From Coemansia sp. RSA 1804 (lineage: Eukaryota > Kickxellomycota > Kickxellomycetes > Kickxellales > Kickxellaceae): DNA of 15,423 bases. Within the stretch, counting starts at the first letter, position 1, and each line of letters starts with the position of its first letter. Below the pieces are notes generated by a model, which did not search any database, had not been told where the DNA came from, and worked only from the letters and a program-made list of their open reading frames with translations. A program made the translations under genes and the position numbers. Positions 8,289 to 15,423 of the stretch are shown here, piece by piece. The stretch is taken from the NCBI GenBank assembly GCA_027578815.1, contig JANBTH010000526.1:1-15423 (forward strand), given 5' to 3'.

Positions 8289-9602
8289 ATGGACAGATTA
8301 TTTAGCGACCCAATAGTAAAGCCAAACGCCGTCGATCCGGCGTCGCTCTTGGGTGCCGAGGAAGAGAATGACGTACCAAAAACAGAGAGGTTCTGCACAT
8401 CCAAGTCTGATTTTCATAGGGGAGGTGGTTTTAGCCGCGATATCAGCAACGCCCTGTTCGTGGCACGCAAGTACCGGAACTACCTCATTTCGCTTGTAGT
8501 TGTCTGTCTTGCTATAATTAGCATGTGGTGGTGTGTGTTCAGGTCGCCTGCTCTGATTTCCCGGTCCGCAGCAGTCACAAGCATGGCAAATGGCGTCACG
8601 TTACATCCACCACCAGCAGCGGCGACGTGCACAATTGGTGATCTCAACGATAGCAAGAGAAAGCCGTTATTGGGGAGCGCCAGTAAGACAAAGAGTGCTG
8701 CTGCTGCTGCTGCTGAGTGGCCGCACCATATCGATGATGCCCAAAAGCAGCAGCCTCCAAGAGCCGGTAATCAGAACAGCAAGGATCACCACAGCCCGGC
8801 CGCCGAGGTCCAGCTTAGACCCTACAAGGACACGGGAATCCGCCTCCCCGTTCTCCCAAGCTACGGGCCGCCCGAGACAGCACGCCTGGGCTTCGACCAC
8901 GTCTACGTCATCCACAATCTGGGCCATCCGGACAGACTGGTGCGCATGGCAAGGGTTCTGCAGCTTTTGCGGATCACAGCCGAGTTCGTCCCAGTAATAG
9001 AACCACCACAAGCACAGCCACCAGCGGAGTCGCCGCTATTACCTACAGCTTCAAACAACATGCCTTCGCTTCAGAAAAACATTATTGGATGGCACACCCA
9101 CCACCGCATCTACCGCGACATGGCAGAGCAAGGGTACCGCTCGGCACTGATACTCGACGACTCCGTCGACATGGAACTGAACATCAAGACCATAATGCGC
9201 GCGATCCACAGACACATGCCCGCGGACTGGGACATGCTCTTCCCTGGCCACTGCGGCGCCTTTGAGGGGATCCAGCCGCGTCCGAACCCGGACTCGCTGC
9301 CCTCGCTGCGTCTGGCCAACATGCCCATCTGTCTGCACGCCCACGCTGTCTCGCGCAAGGGGCTGCTGCGTCTGCTTCACTACCTGCCCCAGCTGCCAGC
9401 CTCCAACGAGGCTATTGGCATGGCCATTATGAGGCTCAAGGAGGAAGGCCGCCTGAAGATGTACTCTGTCGACACTCCTGTCTTCACTCCTCGCCCCGCA
9501 GAGCAAGACACGGGCAGAGGAAAGCCGCGGCTTGCCGGCAACAAAAAGCTTGACATCTCGGCCATTGACCATCTGGCGCTGTGGCAGGGCCAGAACCACT
9601 GA
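8289..9602 (+). CDS. GT25-like type II membrane glycosyltransferase
   Basis: A 437-residue, uninterrupted frame. Residues 1-64 form a cytosolic tail and 65-84 a single hydrophobic segment (YLISLVVVCLAIISMWWCVF), consistent with a Golgi or ER signal anchor. A low-complexity stem of about 110 residues follows and includes six alanines coded by a pure GCT run. The lumenal domain starts with FDHVYVIHNLGHPDR (202-216), the conserved opening of family 25 transferases, and continues with WHTHHRIYRDM, ALILDDSVDME (286-296), PADWDMLFPGHCG (311-323) and the HAHAVSRKG segment (350-358). GT25 enzymes transfer sugars such as galactose from nucleotide sugars (collagen galactosyltransferases, bacterial LPS enzymes); the fungal acceptor is unknown. 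The usual E-D-D-V acidic motif reads D-D-S-V here, so metal binding and activity need testing. The start was set at the first ATG in frame, since an in-frame TTG at 8262 lies inside the leader. It is convergent with the coiled-coil gene. Confidence 0.8.
   Translation: MDRLFSDPIVKPNAVDPASLLGAEEENDVPKTERFCTSKSDFHRGGGFSRDISNALFVARKYRNYLISLVVVCLAIISMWWCVFRSPALISRSAAVTSMANGVTLHPPPAAATCTIGDLNDSKRKPLLGSASKTKSAAAAAAEWPHHIDDAQKQQPPRAGNQNSKDHHSPAAEVQLRPYKDTGIRLPVLPSYGPPETARLGFDHVYVIHNLGHPDRLVRMARVLQLLRITAEFVPVIEPPQAQPPAESPLLPTASNNMPSLQKNIIGWHTHHRIYRDMAEQGYRSALILDDSVDMELNIKTIMRAIHRHMPADWDMLFPGHCGAFEGIQPRPNPDSLPSLRLANMPICLHAHAVSRKGLLRLLHYLPQLPASNEAIGMAIMRLKEEGRLKMYSVDTPVFTPRPAEQDTGRGKPRLAGNKKLDISAIDHLALWQGQNH
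8697..8714 (+). repeat. (GCT)6 trinucleotide repeat coding for alanine
   Basis: Six perfect GCT codons give an Ala tract (residues 137-142) in the stem region between the membrane anchor and the catalytic domain, where length change would be tolerated. Confidence 0.85.
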
Positions 9603-9780
9603 ACGACCAAAGAAAAAGTATTTTCAGCTGTTTTATACGAGTTAATATTTAATACAAACCATTAACAGATAAAACAAAAAAAACAAATCCAACTGCACTG
9701 CAAATACGCACTGCAAACGGGTTATGCTTTAATTGTCCATGGCTTTAATTTCTATACTTTTCTCCAACATAGTCCTGCCC
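9603..9780. other. Convergent 3' spacer
   Basis: AT-rich 178-bp gap that must hold the cleavage and polyadenylation signals of both flanking genes. AT-rich words such as TTTAATACAAA and AGATAAAACAAAAAA follow the GT25-like stop. On the minus strand, AATTAAAG words follow the coiled-coil stop. No canonical AATAAA is visible on either strand. Transcript ends may overlap. Confidence 0.5.
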
Positions 9781-12700
9781 TTACTCCATGCTGTACGACG
9801 GCAGCGGCGCGCGTGCGTTGCCGGCAGGCTTGGCACTGTTTCCCTTTGAGAAGCTGCCGGTGCTGCCACCCGCGCGCGCCGAATACCCTAGCGAGCCAGC
9901 GGTGTTAAACCTGCTGAACATGGGAGGCGGCAGAGGAGGAGAGGCCGTAGTGTCCGAGTGCAGGGATCCGAAGCGCCGCAGCCCAGGGCGGAAGCTGTTT
10001 CTGGCTCCGCTGCTCTTCGTTGGAGTGACCTGGTCCTCGTTACCGCTGCTGTTTGCAGGCGGAACCACCACTTTGAGCTCGCTCCACTGGCGTATCTGGT
10101 CGTAGACCGACTCCGCCATTGTCGGCGCAACAGTCGACTCCCGTAAATAGGGGCGCAGCATGTCGTGGGACAGTCGGTGCAGCTGGTCGCGGGTCTTCTC
10201 TAACTCCTCCGTGAGGCCACTGACCTGCTCTTCGAACATCTTCACCTGCTGCTTGGAGTCTTCGCACTCGAGCTTCAGCTTCGCAATCTCTGCGCGCTGT
10301 GACGCGCTGCCTCCCATGTCATCGTCACTGTCGAGATCTAGAGAGCTGACAGCAGCAAGCGCCGTTTCGGTGTGTGCGCGGATCTCGTCGCGGGCACCGT
10401 CGAGCTGGCGATTCAGCGAGTCGCACTCGTCCTTGAGAGCCTCGTTCTCGTCGAGAAGCTGGGCAATCTCGTCCTTGCTGTTCTTTCCGCCCGCTATGAT
10501 GCTGCTCGAAAGACTGTGCTTCATCTCCAGCTGCAGAGTGCGCCGCTGCTCCTCGTACTCGCGCATACGCTTCTTTGTCTGCTTCAGCTCCTCCTCCAGC
10601 TGCACCCGCTTCACCTCAGACAGCTTCAGGTCGCCTTCACACCGGCTCTTTTCCGCCTTGAGCACCCCGATAACGCTCTCGAGTCTAGCTCTTTCCTGAG
10701 CATCGGCGATTGAAGAGTTCGCGTTTGCAGAGCCACGGTGCTGGTCATCGAGCCCGGCAGAGCCATCGGAAAGAGCTCGGAGAGTAAGCGTCTCGCTCGT
10801 GGTTGTTGCAGTCCCCGCACGCATCCGATACGAGGCGTCAGAATCGGCAACAGCTGCGTCATCCGCGTCGAGGCCATAGGCCGCATGGTTGATGTGCGGA
10901 GCGCGGACGTCTTCGCCGTGTTTGCCGTTCGAGTTGGCCGGGCTGATATTCGCACTCGAGCTGTTCGAGTTCAGAGCTGTGCGATAGTACAGCGCTGCGC
11001 TGCTCTCTATGCGCGTCATCTGCTCCTGAAGCTCGGAGTTCCGCGAATTAAGCTCGTCCAGCATGCTCTGCTTCTGCCTGGTAACCATAGCCTCGACCTC
11101 GAGCGCGCGGTGTGCGTCCTCAAGCTCTCGCTTCAGCTGCTCAACCAGCTCATGCTCGTGCTTTGACATTCCGTGGGACTGAGTGCATGGCGGAGGATTG
11201 GCGGCCGCCTCCTCAAGGTGCGCACAATGCGCCTTCAGCCCCTGGACCTCTTCGCGGAGAAGCACTATCTCGCGGTTTGCGCGGCGGTTGGATGCGCAGG
11301 TTCGTCCGAAATTGTCAACAAGCGCTTCGTACGGCTCCTTCGTATTCTCGTTCATGGCGCTGGCAAGCATCTTGTAGCGCATGTTGATGTCAAATATCGT
11401 TCTCTGCTGCTTCTGGATCAGCTTCTGCTGTGCCACCATGTCGCCGGTATACCGCTTGCCCTCCTTGTCAAAGTCCTCTTCGTCGCTGGAAAAGAACTCC
11501 TGGTCTCTGATGTCGCTGTCGCTGAGCATCTCCTCCTTGTGGTACCAGTTGCTGCGGATGGGTGCCTTTGCAGCGCTCTTCGACTGTGTCGAGCGGTGCC
11601 GCGCCTTCCGTGCCGAGGCGCTGACAAAGCTCGAGCCAGCGTCACCAGAGATGTTTGTGGCAGACTGGCGTCCGCCTCTGTGGGGGTTGTGCGAGCTCCC
11701 AACCACCGAGGCGCCATACGACCCTTGCGCCGAGCTCGCATAAGATGCGCGATGAATGTGGCGGGTGGCTGCTTCGGTGGCAAGCCCATTGCCCCGGACC
11801 TGCCTTTGTGGCTGCTCATGGAACGACTGTCTTGCCGACGCAGAAACATTCGAAATAGCAAACGATCCGGCGCGCATCCGGCCAGCGCCAGCACTCGGCG
11901 TGCCCCATGCAAACGAGTCGCTCAAGGCATCCGAAGCGCCAGCGCCCGCGCCCGCGCCGTACCATGTCTGCGTCGCCTGTGGACGGTATGGCATGCCGTC
12001 GGCTGCGTGCTGAGCAAAGCGTCCTCCCATCGTGCTGGCGCGTCTGCCGCTGGTCAGAGCGTTCTGCGTGTCCTCTATTCTCCGTGCGCGTGTTGTGGGC
12101 GAGACAAGGCTGTTGACCCGCGAATGGTGGCGGGAGCCTGCGGAACCGCGGTGAGACAGTGTTGGCGAGTTTGGTGCAGCCAGGGCGTTATCTTGCGTGG
12201 CAGGCATGGGGCGGTACCCAGCGCCAGCGCTGTAAAGCGGATTGCGGCCCATTACGTGCATGGCGGCCAGCATGGAGTCGCGGCCAGGCGTGTGTGCATA
12301 GATGCTGGGATCCTCAATAGTTGGGCGGCTAGACAGCGTGTCGAACCCAAACGGAGAGGCAGGATGGTTGCTGGGCAAGTCAACCTCGGCGTGCGAGAAG
12401 CAGCGCGAATAGGGAGTCTCGTTTGCGGTCTCGTTTCTGGCGCGCACACGTGGGGCAGTGCTGGAGCGGGCGTTCTCGTATTCCATGGGTGCAAACGGCG
12501 CCCCACCGCTGATATGTAGCGCGTTGGCGGAGAGCACAGTAGAGATCGATGGTCGGTGCGCAGTAGATGGCGTGCGGTACGAGTCGTGAGCTACTGCTCC
12601 TTCTGCGGTCTGCGAGCGCTGGATTCTGCCGTTTCTGTCGCCACGACTTGGCGGCGGCGACCGGTGCATGTCTGGTGCCTGGCGTGTGCTGCTGCCCGAG

Positions 12701-12942
12701 CTTCCGGCAATGGTTCCCCACGCTGTGACGGGGTTGAGCTCGGCATGGCCGCTGCTGGGAACCAGCGGTCCTCTAGCCTGCATGCTAGGATGCAGCGGCG
12801 CGTGGTGCGACTCAAAGGAGCCACGCGGCCCGTAGGCTCCGCTGGAGTTGCGCGAGTCTACCGCTAGACCATTTCCCATGGGCGCGCCGCTGTGATTCGC
12901 CTCGTCAGCACTGTTCCTGTGCTTGCCGCGGAAAATGTTCAT
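9781..12942 (-). CDS. Large Ser-rich coiled-coil protein of unknown function
   Basis: An intronless 1053-codon frame from ATG at 12942 to TAA at 9781, GC-rich throughout and much longer than chance. Residues 1 to about 450 are Ser/Arg/Ala/Gly-rich low complexity with Gly-Ala repeats. A basic patch leads into an acidic segment (about 470-494, SDSD and SSDEEDFD). Next is a dense, non-repetitive block (about 503-580) with QKQQRTIFDINMRYKML, EPYEALVDNFGRTCASNRRA and REIVLLREEV. Coiled-coil heptads run at about 590-650, 745-810 and 818-930. The tail is again Ser/Gly-rich, with FRPGLRRFGSLH. There is no signal peptide or membrane segment. I do not recognise the family. The layout (disordered head, short globular block, coiled-coil rod) is common in spindle-pole, polarity and cytoskeletal scaffold proteins, but that is analogy only. 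Many Ser residues in basic contexts suggest phosphoregulation. It converges on the GT25-like gene with a 178-bp gap. Confidence 0.88.
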   Translation of the reverse strand: MNIFRGKHRNSADEANHSGAPMGNGLAVDSRNSSGAYGPRGSFESHHAPLHPSMQARGPLVPSSGHAELNPVTAWGTIAGSSGSSTRQAPDMHRSPPPSRGDRNGRIQRSQTAEGAVAHDSYRTPSTAHRPSISTVLSANALHISGGAPFAPMEYENARSSTAPRVRARNETANETPYSRCFSHAEVDLPSNHPASPFGFDTLSSRPTIEDPSIYAHTPGRDSMLAAMHVMGRNPLYSAGAGYRPMPATQDNALAAPNSPTLSHRGSAGSRHHSRVNSLVSPTTRARRIEDTQNALTSGRRASTMGGRFAQHAADGMPYRPQATQTWYGAGAGAGASDALSDSFAWGTPSAGAGRMRAGSFAISNVSASARQSFHEQPQRQVRGNGLATEAATRHIHRASYASSAQGSYGASVVGSSHNPHRGGRQSATNISGDAGSSFVSASARKARHRSTQSKSAAKAPIRSNWYHKEEMLSDSDIRDQEFFSSDEEDFDKEGKRYTGDMVAQQKLIQKQQRTIFDINMRYKMLASAMNENTKEPYEALVDNFGRTCASNRRANREIVLLREEVQGLKAHCAHLEEAAANPPPCTQSHGMSKHEHELVEQLKRELEDAHRALEVEAMVTRQKQSMLDELNSRNSELQEQMTRIESSAALYYRTALNSNSSSANISPANSNGKHGEDVRAPHINHAAYGLDADDAAVADSDASYRMRAGTATTTSETLTLRALSDGSAGLDDQHRGSANANSSIADAQERARLESVIGVLKAEKSRCEGDLKLSEVKRVQLEEELKQTKKRMREYEEQRRTLQLEMKHSLSSSIIAGGKNSKDEIAQLLDENEALKDECDSLNRQLDGARDEIRAHTETALAAVSSLDLDSDDDMGGSASQRAEIAKLKLECEDSKQQVKMFEEQVSGLTEELEKTRDQLHRLSHDMLRPYLRESTVAPTMAESVYDQIRQWSELKVVVPPANSSGNEDQVTPTKSSGARNSFRPGLRRFGSLHSDTTASPPLPPPMFSRFNTAGSLGYSARAGGSTGSFSKGNSAKPAGNARAPLPSYSME

Positions 12943-13247
12943 TGCTATGTGTGCAGAGTAATTTACAACGTTGAGGTTTGTGTGAGAATGAAGCTAATAA
13001 TAATAACGCGAATAGTGTGAATAATGCGAAGAATAATAAGATTAATGAGGTGTCAAATTTTCAAATGTTTCAAAGGAACGAGAAAGGGAGTGGTGATAAA
13101 AAGCGGGGAGATGTTTTCCCAAAGATAAATAAAACAGATGGCTCGTGTTGACCAGAAAGCAACTGTAGGGGGTTTGTTACTAAGGGAAGCAAGAACTTGT
13201 CCAAAAGAACCTTTAGCAGCTTTCAAAGGAGAAGGGATCGCAGACGG

Positions 13248-13255
13248 TTTATATA
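13248..13255 (-). promoter_or_regulatory. TATA-like box upstream of the coiled-coil gene
   Basis: The minus strand reads TATATAAA in the context CCTATATAAACCG, 305 bases before the ATG at 12942. The match and orientation are good. An alternative or additional promoter may lie at the CCAAT cluster about 0.9 kb upstream. Confidence 0.35.
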
Positions 13256-13420
13256 GGAAAATTACAGAAACCCCACCACCATGTTAGAGGATGAAGAGTT
13301 GGAAAAGAGAGAAAAGTAAACAAAAAACAACCTGTTTCACAAAAAAATTGGTAAAGATGCGCGGCAAAAGACCGTGATTTCCCAGTAAAAAGACAGTAGA
13401 ACATGAGCTTCGAGCCAATT

Positions 13421-13780
13421 TTATTTGGCTCCATTAATGAATGAACGAATGAATGGGGACTTGCATAATTTTTGTATTCTTTTTTTCTGGCCCATTTTAT
13501 TTATTTCCTCACTGTCGAGTGAATGGGCCATGCGTTTTGCTTTTCTGCAGCATCTCATGTGCTTTGCTGCCGGTCCTTTTCTCTTCTTTTTACTGCAAGA
13601 CGAGCAGGTGGCCTGGCAAAATGTAGTCCAGTCTACATCAAGCTCGCAGTCGGATCCGTGGATCTTGTCTTCCCTTTTTTCTCTTGCGAGCCCTAGCAGG
13701 TATTTGAACAGGTGTGTGTGGCGGCGGCAAATGCACCGTACAGTTAGCAATGGTAGTTTGCGCAACGGAGCAAGATGCAT
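13421..13780 (-). CDS. Doubtful small Cys/Lys-rich ORF
   Basis: An ATG-started frame of 119 codons ending in TAA, in a patch that is GC-richer than its surroundings. It encodes a basic, Cys-bearing peptide with a DWTTFCQATCSSCSKKKRKG stretch that contains C-x3-C-x2-C. The antisense strand is open over the same stretch (ATG at 13530, stop at 13868) and starts with a hydrophobic, signal-like segment, so at most one of them is real. On the minus strand it would lie in the leader of the coiled-coil gene if transcription starts near the CCAAT cluster. I do not recognise either product. Confidence 0.2.
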   Translation of the reverse strand: MHLAPLRKLPLLTVRCICRRHTHLFKYLLGLAREKREDKIHGSDCELDVDWTTFCQATCSSCSKKKRKGPAAKHMRCCRKAKRMAHSLDSEEINKMGQKKRIQKLCKSPFIRSFINGAK

Positions 13781-13868
13781 ATCAATCGATCTTTGCTTGT
13801 ATTACCTCTGCTGTACAAGCGTCACAACAATGATCTTTCTACAAACGACTTTGCCACTGCCATTTTAG

Positions 13869-13908
13869 CCAATGAACTAATTGGTGATGTGGGTCTTTTG
13901 CCTATTGG
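13869..13908. promoter_or_regulatory. Triple CCAAT cluster
   Basis: CCAAT at 13869-13873 (+), and reverse CCAAT (ATTGG) at 13880-13884 and 13904-13908, all within 40 bases. Clustered CCAAT boxes are typical of promoters bound by the HAP/NF-Y complex. The cluster lies about 0.93 kb upstream of the coiled-coil start codon. Confidence 0.4.
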
Positions 13909-15374
13909 CTGCGCGGTTTCAAATACCTGAACAGCAGAGCTGAGCCTTTTTTTTGTTGCTGTTGTTGCTTATATCGATTGTTCTACCCGGTCATATGCTG
14001 GATGAACAATAAAAGCTCATGCTTATTTTAAAGATATAGTATCCACTAATGTCTTTATTTTTTTCTTTCATCCATGTTCCAAACATCGTGTCAAAAAAGA
14101 GCTGGTTGCATCCCGGTTTCCCTCTTCTTTGCGAATTATGTTTGCAAAAAGGGAGCAATTTAAAAATCACTTCTGGGCATCACGTATGCAAATAATGTAA
14201 ACTTTTATCCGTGGTAAGTTATAAACGCCTTCAAATGTCTTTTTTGCAGAGGAGGATCCTTCACAGTAGTCAAAACAACCAATCAAGCAGATCACTGATG
14301 CTACATATATTTATGATCTAGCAGAGGATACACGGAACCATTTCAATGTCAGCTCTATACTACAATTATACTCCTGTGTCATTGGCCTCATGATAGGAAC
14401 TCTGCCAAGATAAAAACCACTCTCACCATGCTGGACACATTGCACATTATAATAGGTGCTCTTGCGGAATAAACATGTGAAAGCAGTACAAACAATTAAC
14501 CATGTATCCCCGGGATGTTGTAATAACGCTCTAAAGCGGAAGAGTTCACTTGTAAAGATTTGGAGCCATTTGAAATACGTCCTGCATTCTTAACAAAGAT
14601 GAGCAACGATGACTCGGTGAAAGGCATTATCAAGAAAAACGATGAATCGCAGCATTTTTAGGAAATAGATGTTAAAGTTTCTAGAAGATAAAAACCCATC
14701 ATCCAGTCACGTTACAGTTTTTTTTTTGTTTTTTGCTTTGCCATTTCTATTGGCAAAAAAACAAGGATAGGAAAACGAATGAGAATAGCCATTTCATTTT
14801 TATGAGCAAAAAAATAACAAAGTCCAGTAACAATGGTCATTTCGTTCTACCGTGGAATTCCTCACTGAATATTCCATACATTAAAGTGAATGATATTTCG
14901 TAACAGTGCGCTTATTTTCCGCTCTACATTGGTCAATGCTATCATTTCATAAAGCAAAGGGATTTCTTTGAAAAAATACCACTACTTTGTTGGCTGTTAT
15001 TTCTTCTTTTTTACCTATCACCATCTATTATTTTGCTCTGGCTGAGAGAAACAAGAGCAATGTCGATGACGCAACCTTTTCTATTCTTACGTTTGTTGAG
15101 GTCGTCTATTTTGTGTGTTTTCCATTTATGACCCTTTTTGTAGATTGGCATCTACCTACACGGTGTCAGCCAATGGAAGAGTATCTAGATACCTGTAGAT
15201 GTGAACTGGTCAACAAAATCATTCATCCACAGGGAACACATGTTCTGTGTGGTGCTATGCATTGGCTGCGAGGGGAGGGACAAATGCAAGGAAAAAAAAG
15301 AAGGTTTCTACATTACCATTCATCTTTATTTTCCGTTATAGTAAGAAAATGAGAGACATTTGTAGAACAGAAAA

Positions 15375-15391
15375 ATAATTGCGGCAATTAT
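15375..15391. repeat. 17-bp palindrome
   Basis: ATAATTGC, a central G, then GCAATTAT: 8-bp arms that are exact reverse complements. It is AT-rich and near the window edge, and no function can be assigned. Confidence 0.5.
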
Positions 15392-15423
15392 AATTGACGC
15401 AGAGAAATAAGTATACAAATAAA

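Larger units (their letters stand above)
12943..15423. other. AT-rich region upstream of the coiled-coil gene, no supported gene
   Basis: Holds a minus-strand TATA-like box (13248-13255), a TGAA-type tetranucleotide run (about 13431-13455), a GC-richer patch open on both strands (13421-13868), a triple CCAAT cluster (13869-13908), an inverted repeat TTTGCC/GGCAAA near 14740-14757, and a 17-bp palindrome at 15375-15391. From 13990 to the end I see no frame with a recognisable domain; the longest (14987-15352, +) begins at TTG and has no motif I know. Most of it is probably promoter, leader and spacer DNA. Confidence 0.55.

Noticed and set aside
9051..9599. 182-codon minus-strand frame inside the GT25-like gene
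   Set aside because: Antisense to a clear domain-bearing CDS, with no recognisable motif.
11173..12519. 448-codon open frame on the + strand opposite the coiled-coil gene
   Set aside because: It is the antisense shadow of the GC-rich N-terminal coding region: Arg/Ala/Cys/Val-rich with no domain. The opposite strand explains it fully.
14987..15352. 121-codon + strand frame near the window end, partly hydrophobic
   Set aside because: It begins at TTG, has no internal domain, and the surrounding DNA is AT-rich spacer.
1..15423. tRNA, rRNA, snRNA or CRISPR features
   Set aside because: I looked for T-loop GGTTCGA-type boxes, U6-like motifs and regularly spaced direct repeats on both strands and saw none. 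A covariance-model scan would be more sensitive than reading by eye.

Overview
The window looks like nuclear DNA of a fungus, probably an early-diverging (zygomycete-type) lineage, possibly Kickxellomycotina; the lineage is an inference and is weakly held. Reasons: a fungal-type NPR/HAL-family protein kinase split by a GT-AG intron with a GTAAGT donor, a type II membrane glycosyltransferase of family GT25, a decayed non-LTR (LINE) retrotransposon tail, and GC-rich genes set in long AT-rich, microsatellite-rich spacers with no operon structure and no bacterial ribosome binding sites.

Layout. Positions 1-2136 are AT-rich with no gene I can support. Positions 2137-3363 (+) hold the C-terminal end of a LINE reverse transcriptase polyprotein: a pre-zinc-finger segment, an interruption that may be an intron, and an intact reading frame with the CCHC zinc-binding domain, followed by a small stem-loop at 3401-3426. 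Positions 3501-5779 (-) are a two-exon NPR/HAL-like Ser/Thr kinase; joining exon 5779-5222 to exon 4682-3501 puts the glycine-rich loop directly before the VAIK lysine motif. A spacer of about 2.5 kb (5780-8288) separates it from the divergent GT25-like gene at 8289-9602 (+), and carries CCAAT boxes, a CACGTG E-box, a TATA-like site and a short upstream ORF. A 178-bp gap separates that gene from a convergent intronless gene at 12942-9781 (-), which encodes a 1053-residue Ser-rich, coiled-coil protein that I cannot name. Positions 12943-15423 are AT-rich again, with a TATA-like box, a triple CCAAT cluster and a GC-richer patch open on both strands.

The genes do not form a visible pathway. The kinase is of the kind that regulates plasma-membrane transporters, the GT25-like protein should act in the Golgi or ER, and the coiled-coil protein looks like a cytoskeletal or scaffold protein. 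I found no tRNA, rRNA, CRISPR array, or complete mobile element. The most interesting items are the unassigned coiled-coil protein with its tightly spaced central block, the altered DDS acidic motif of the GT25-like enzyme, the LINE tail with a possible in-frame intron, and a near-perfect 23-bp palindrome where the LINE-like frame begins.
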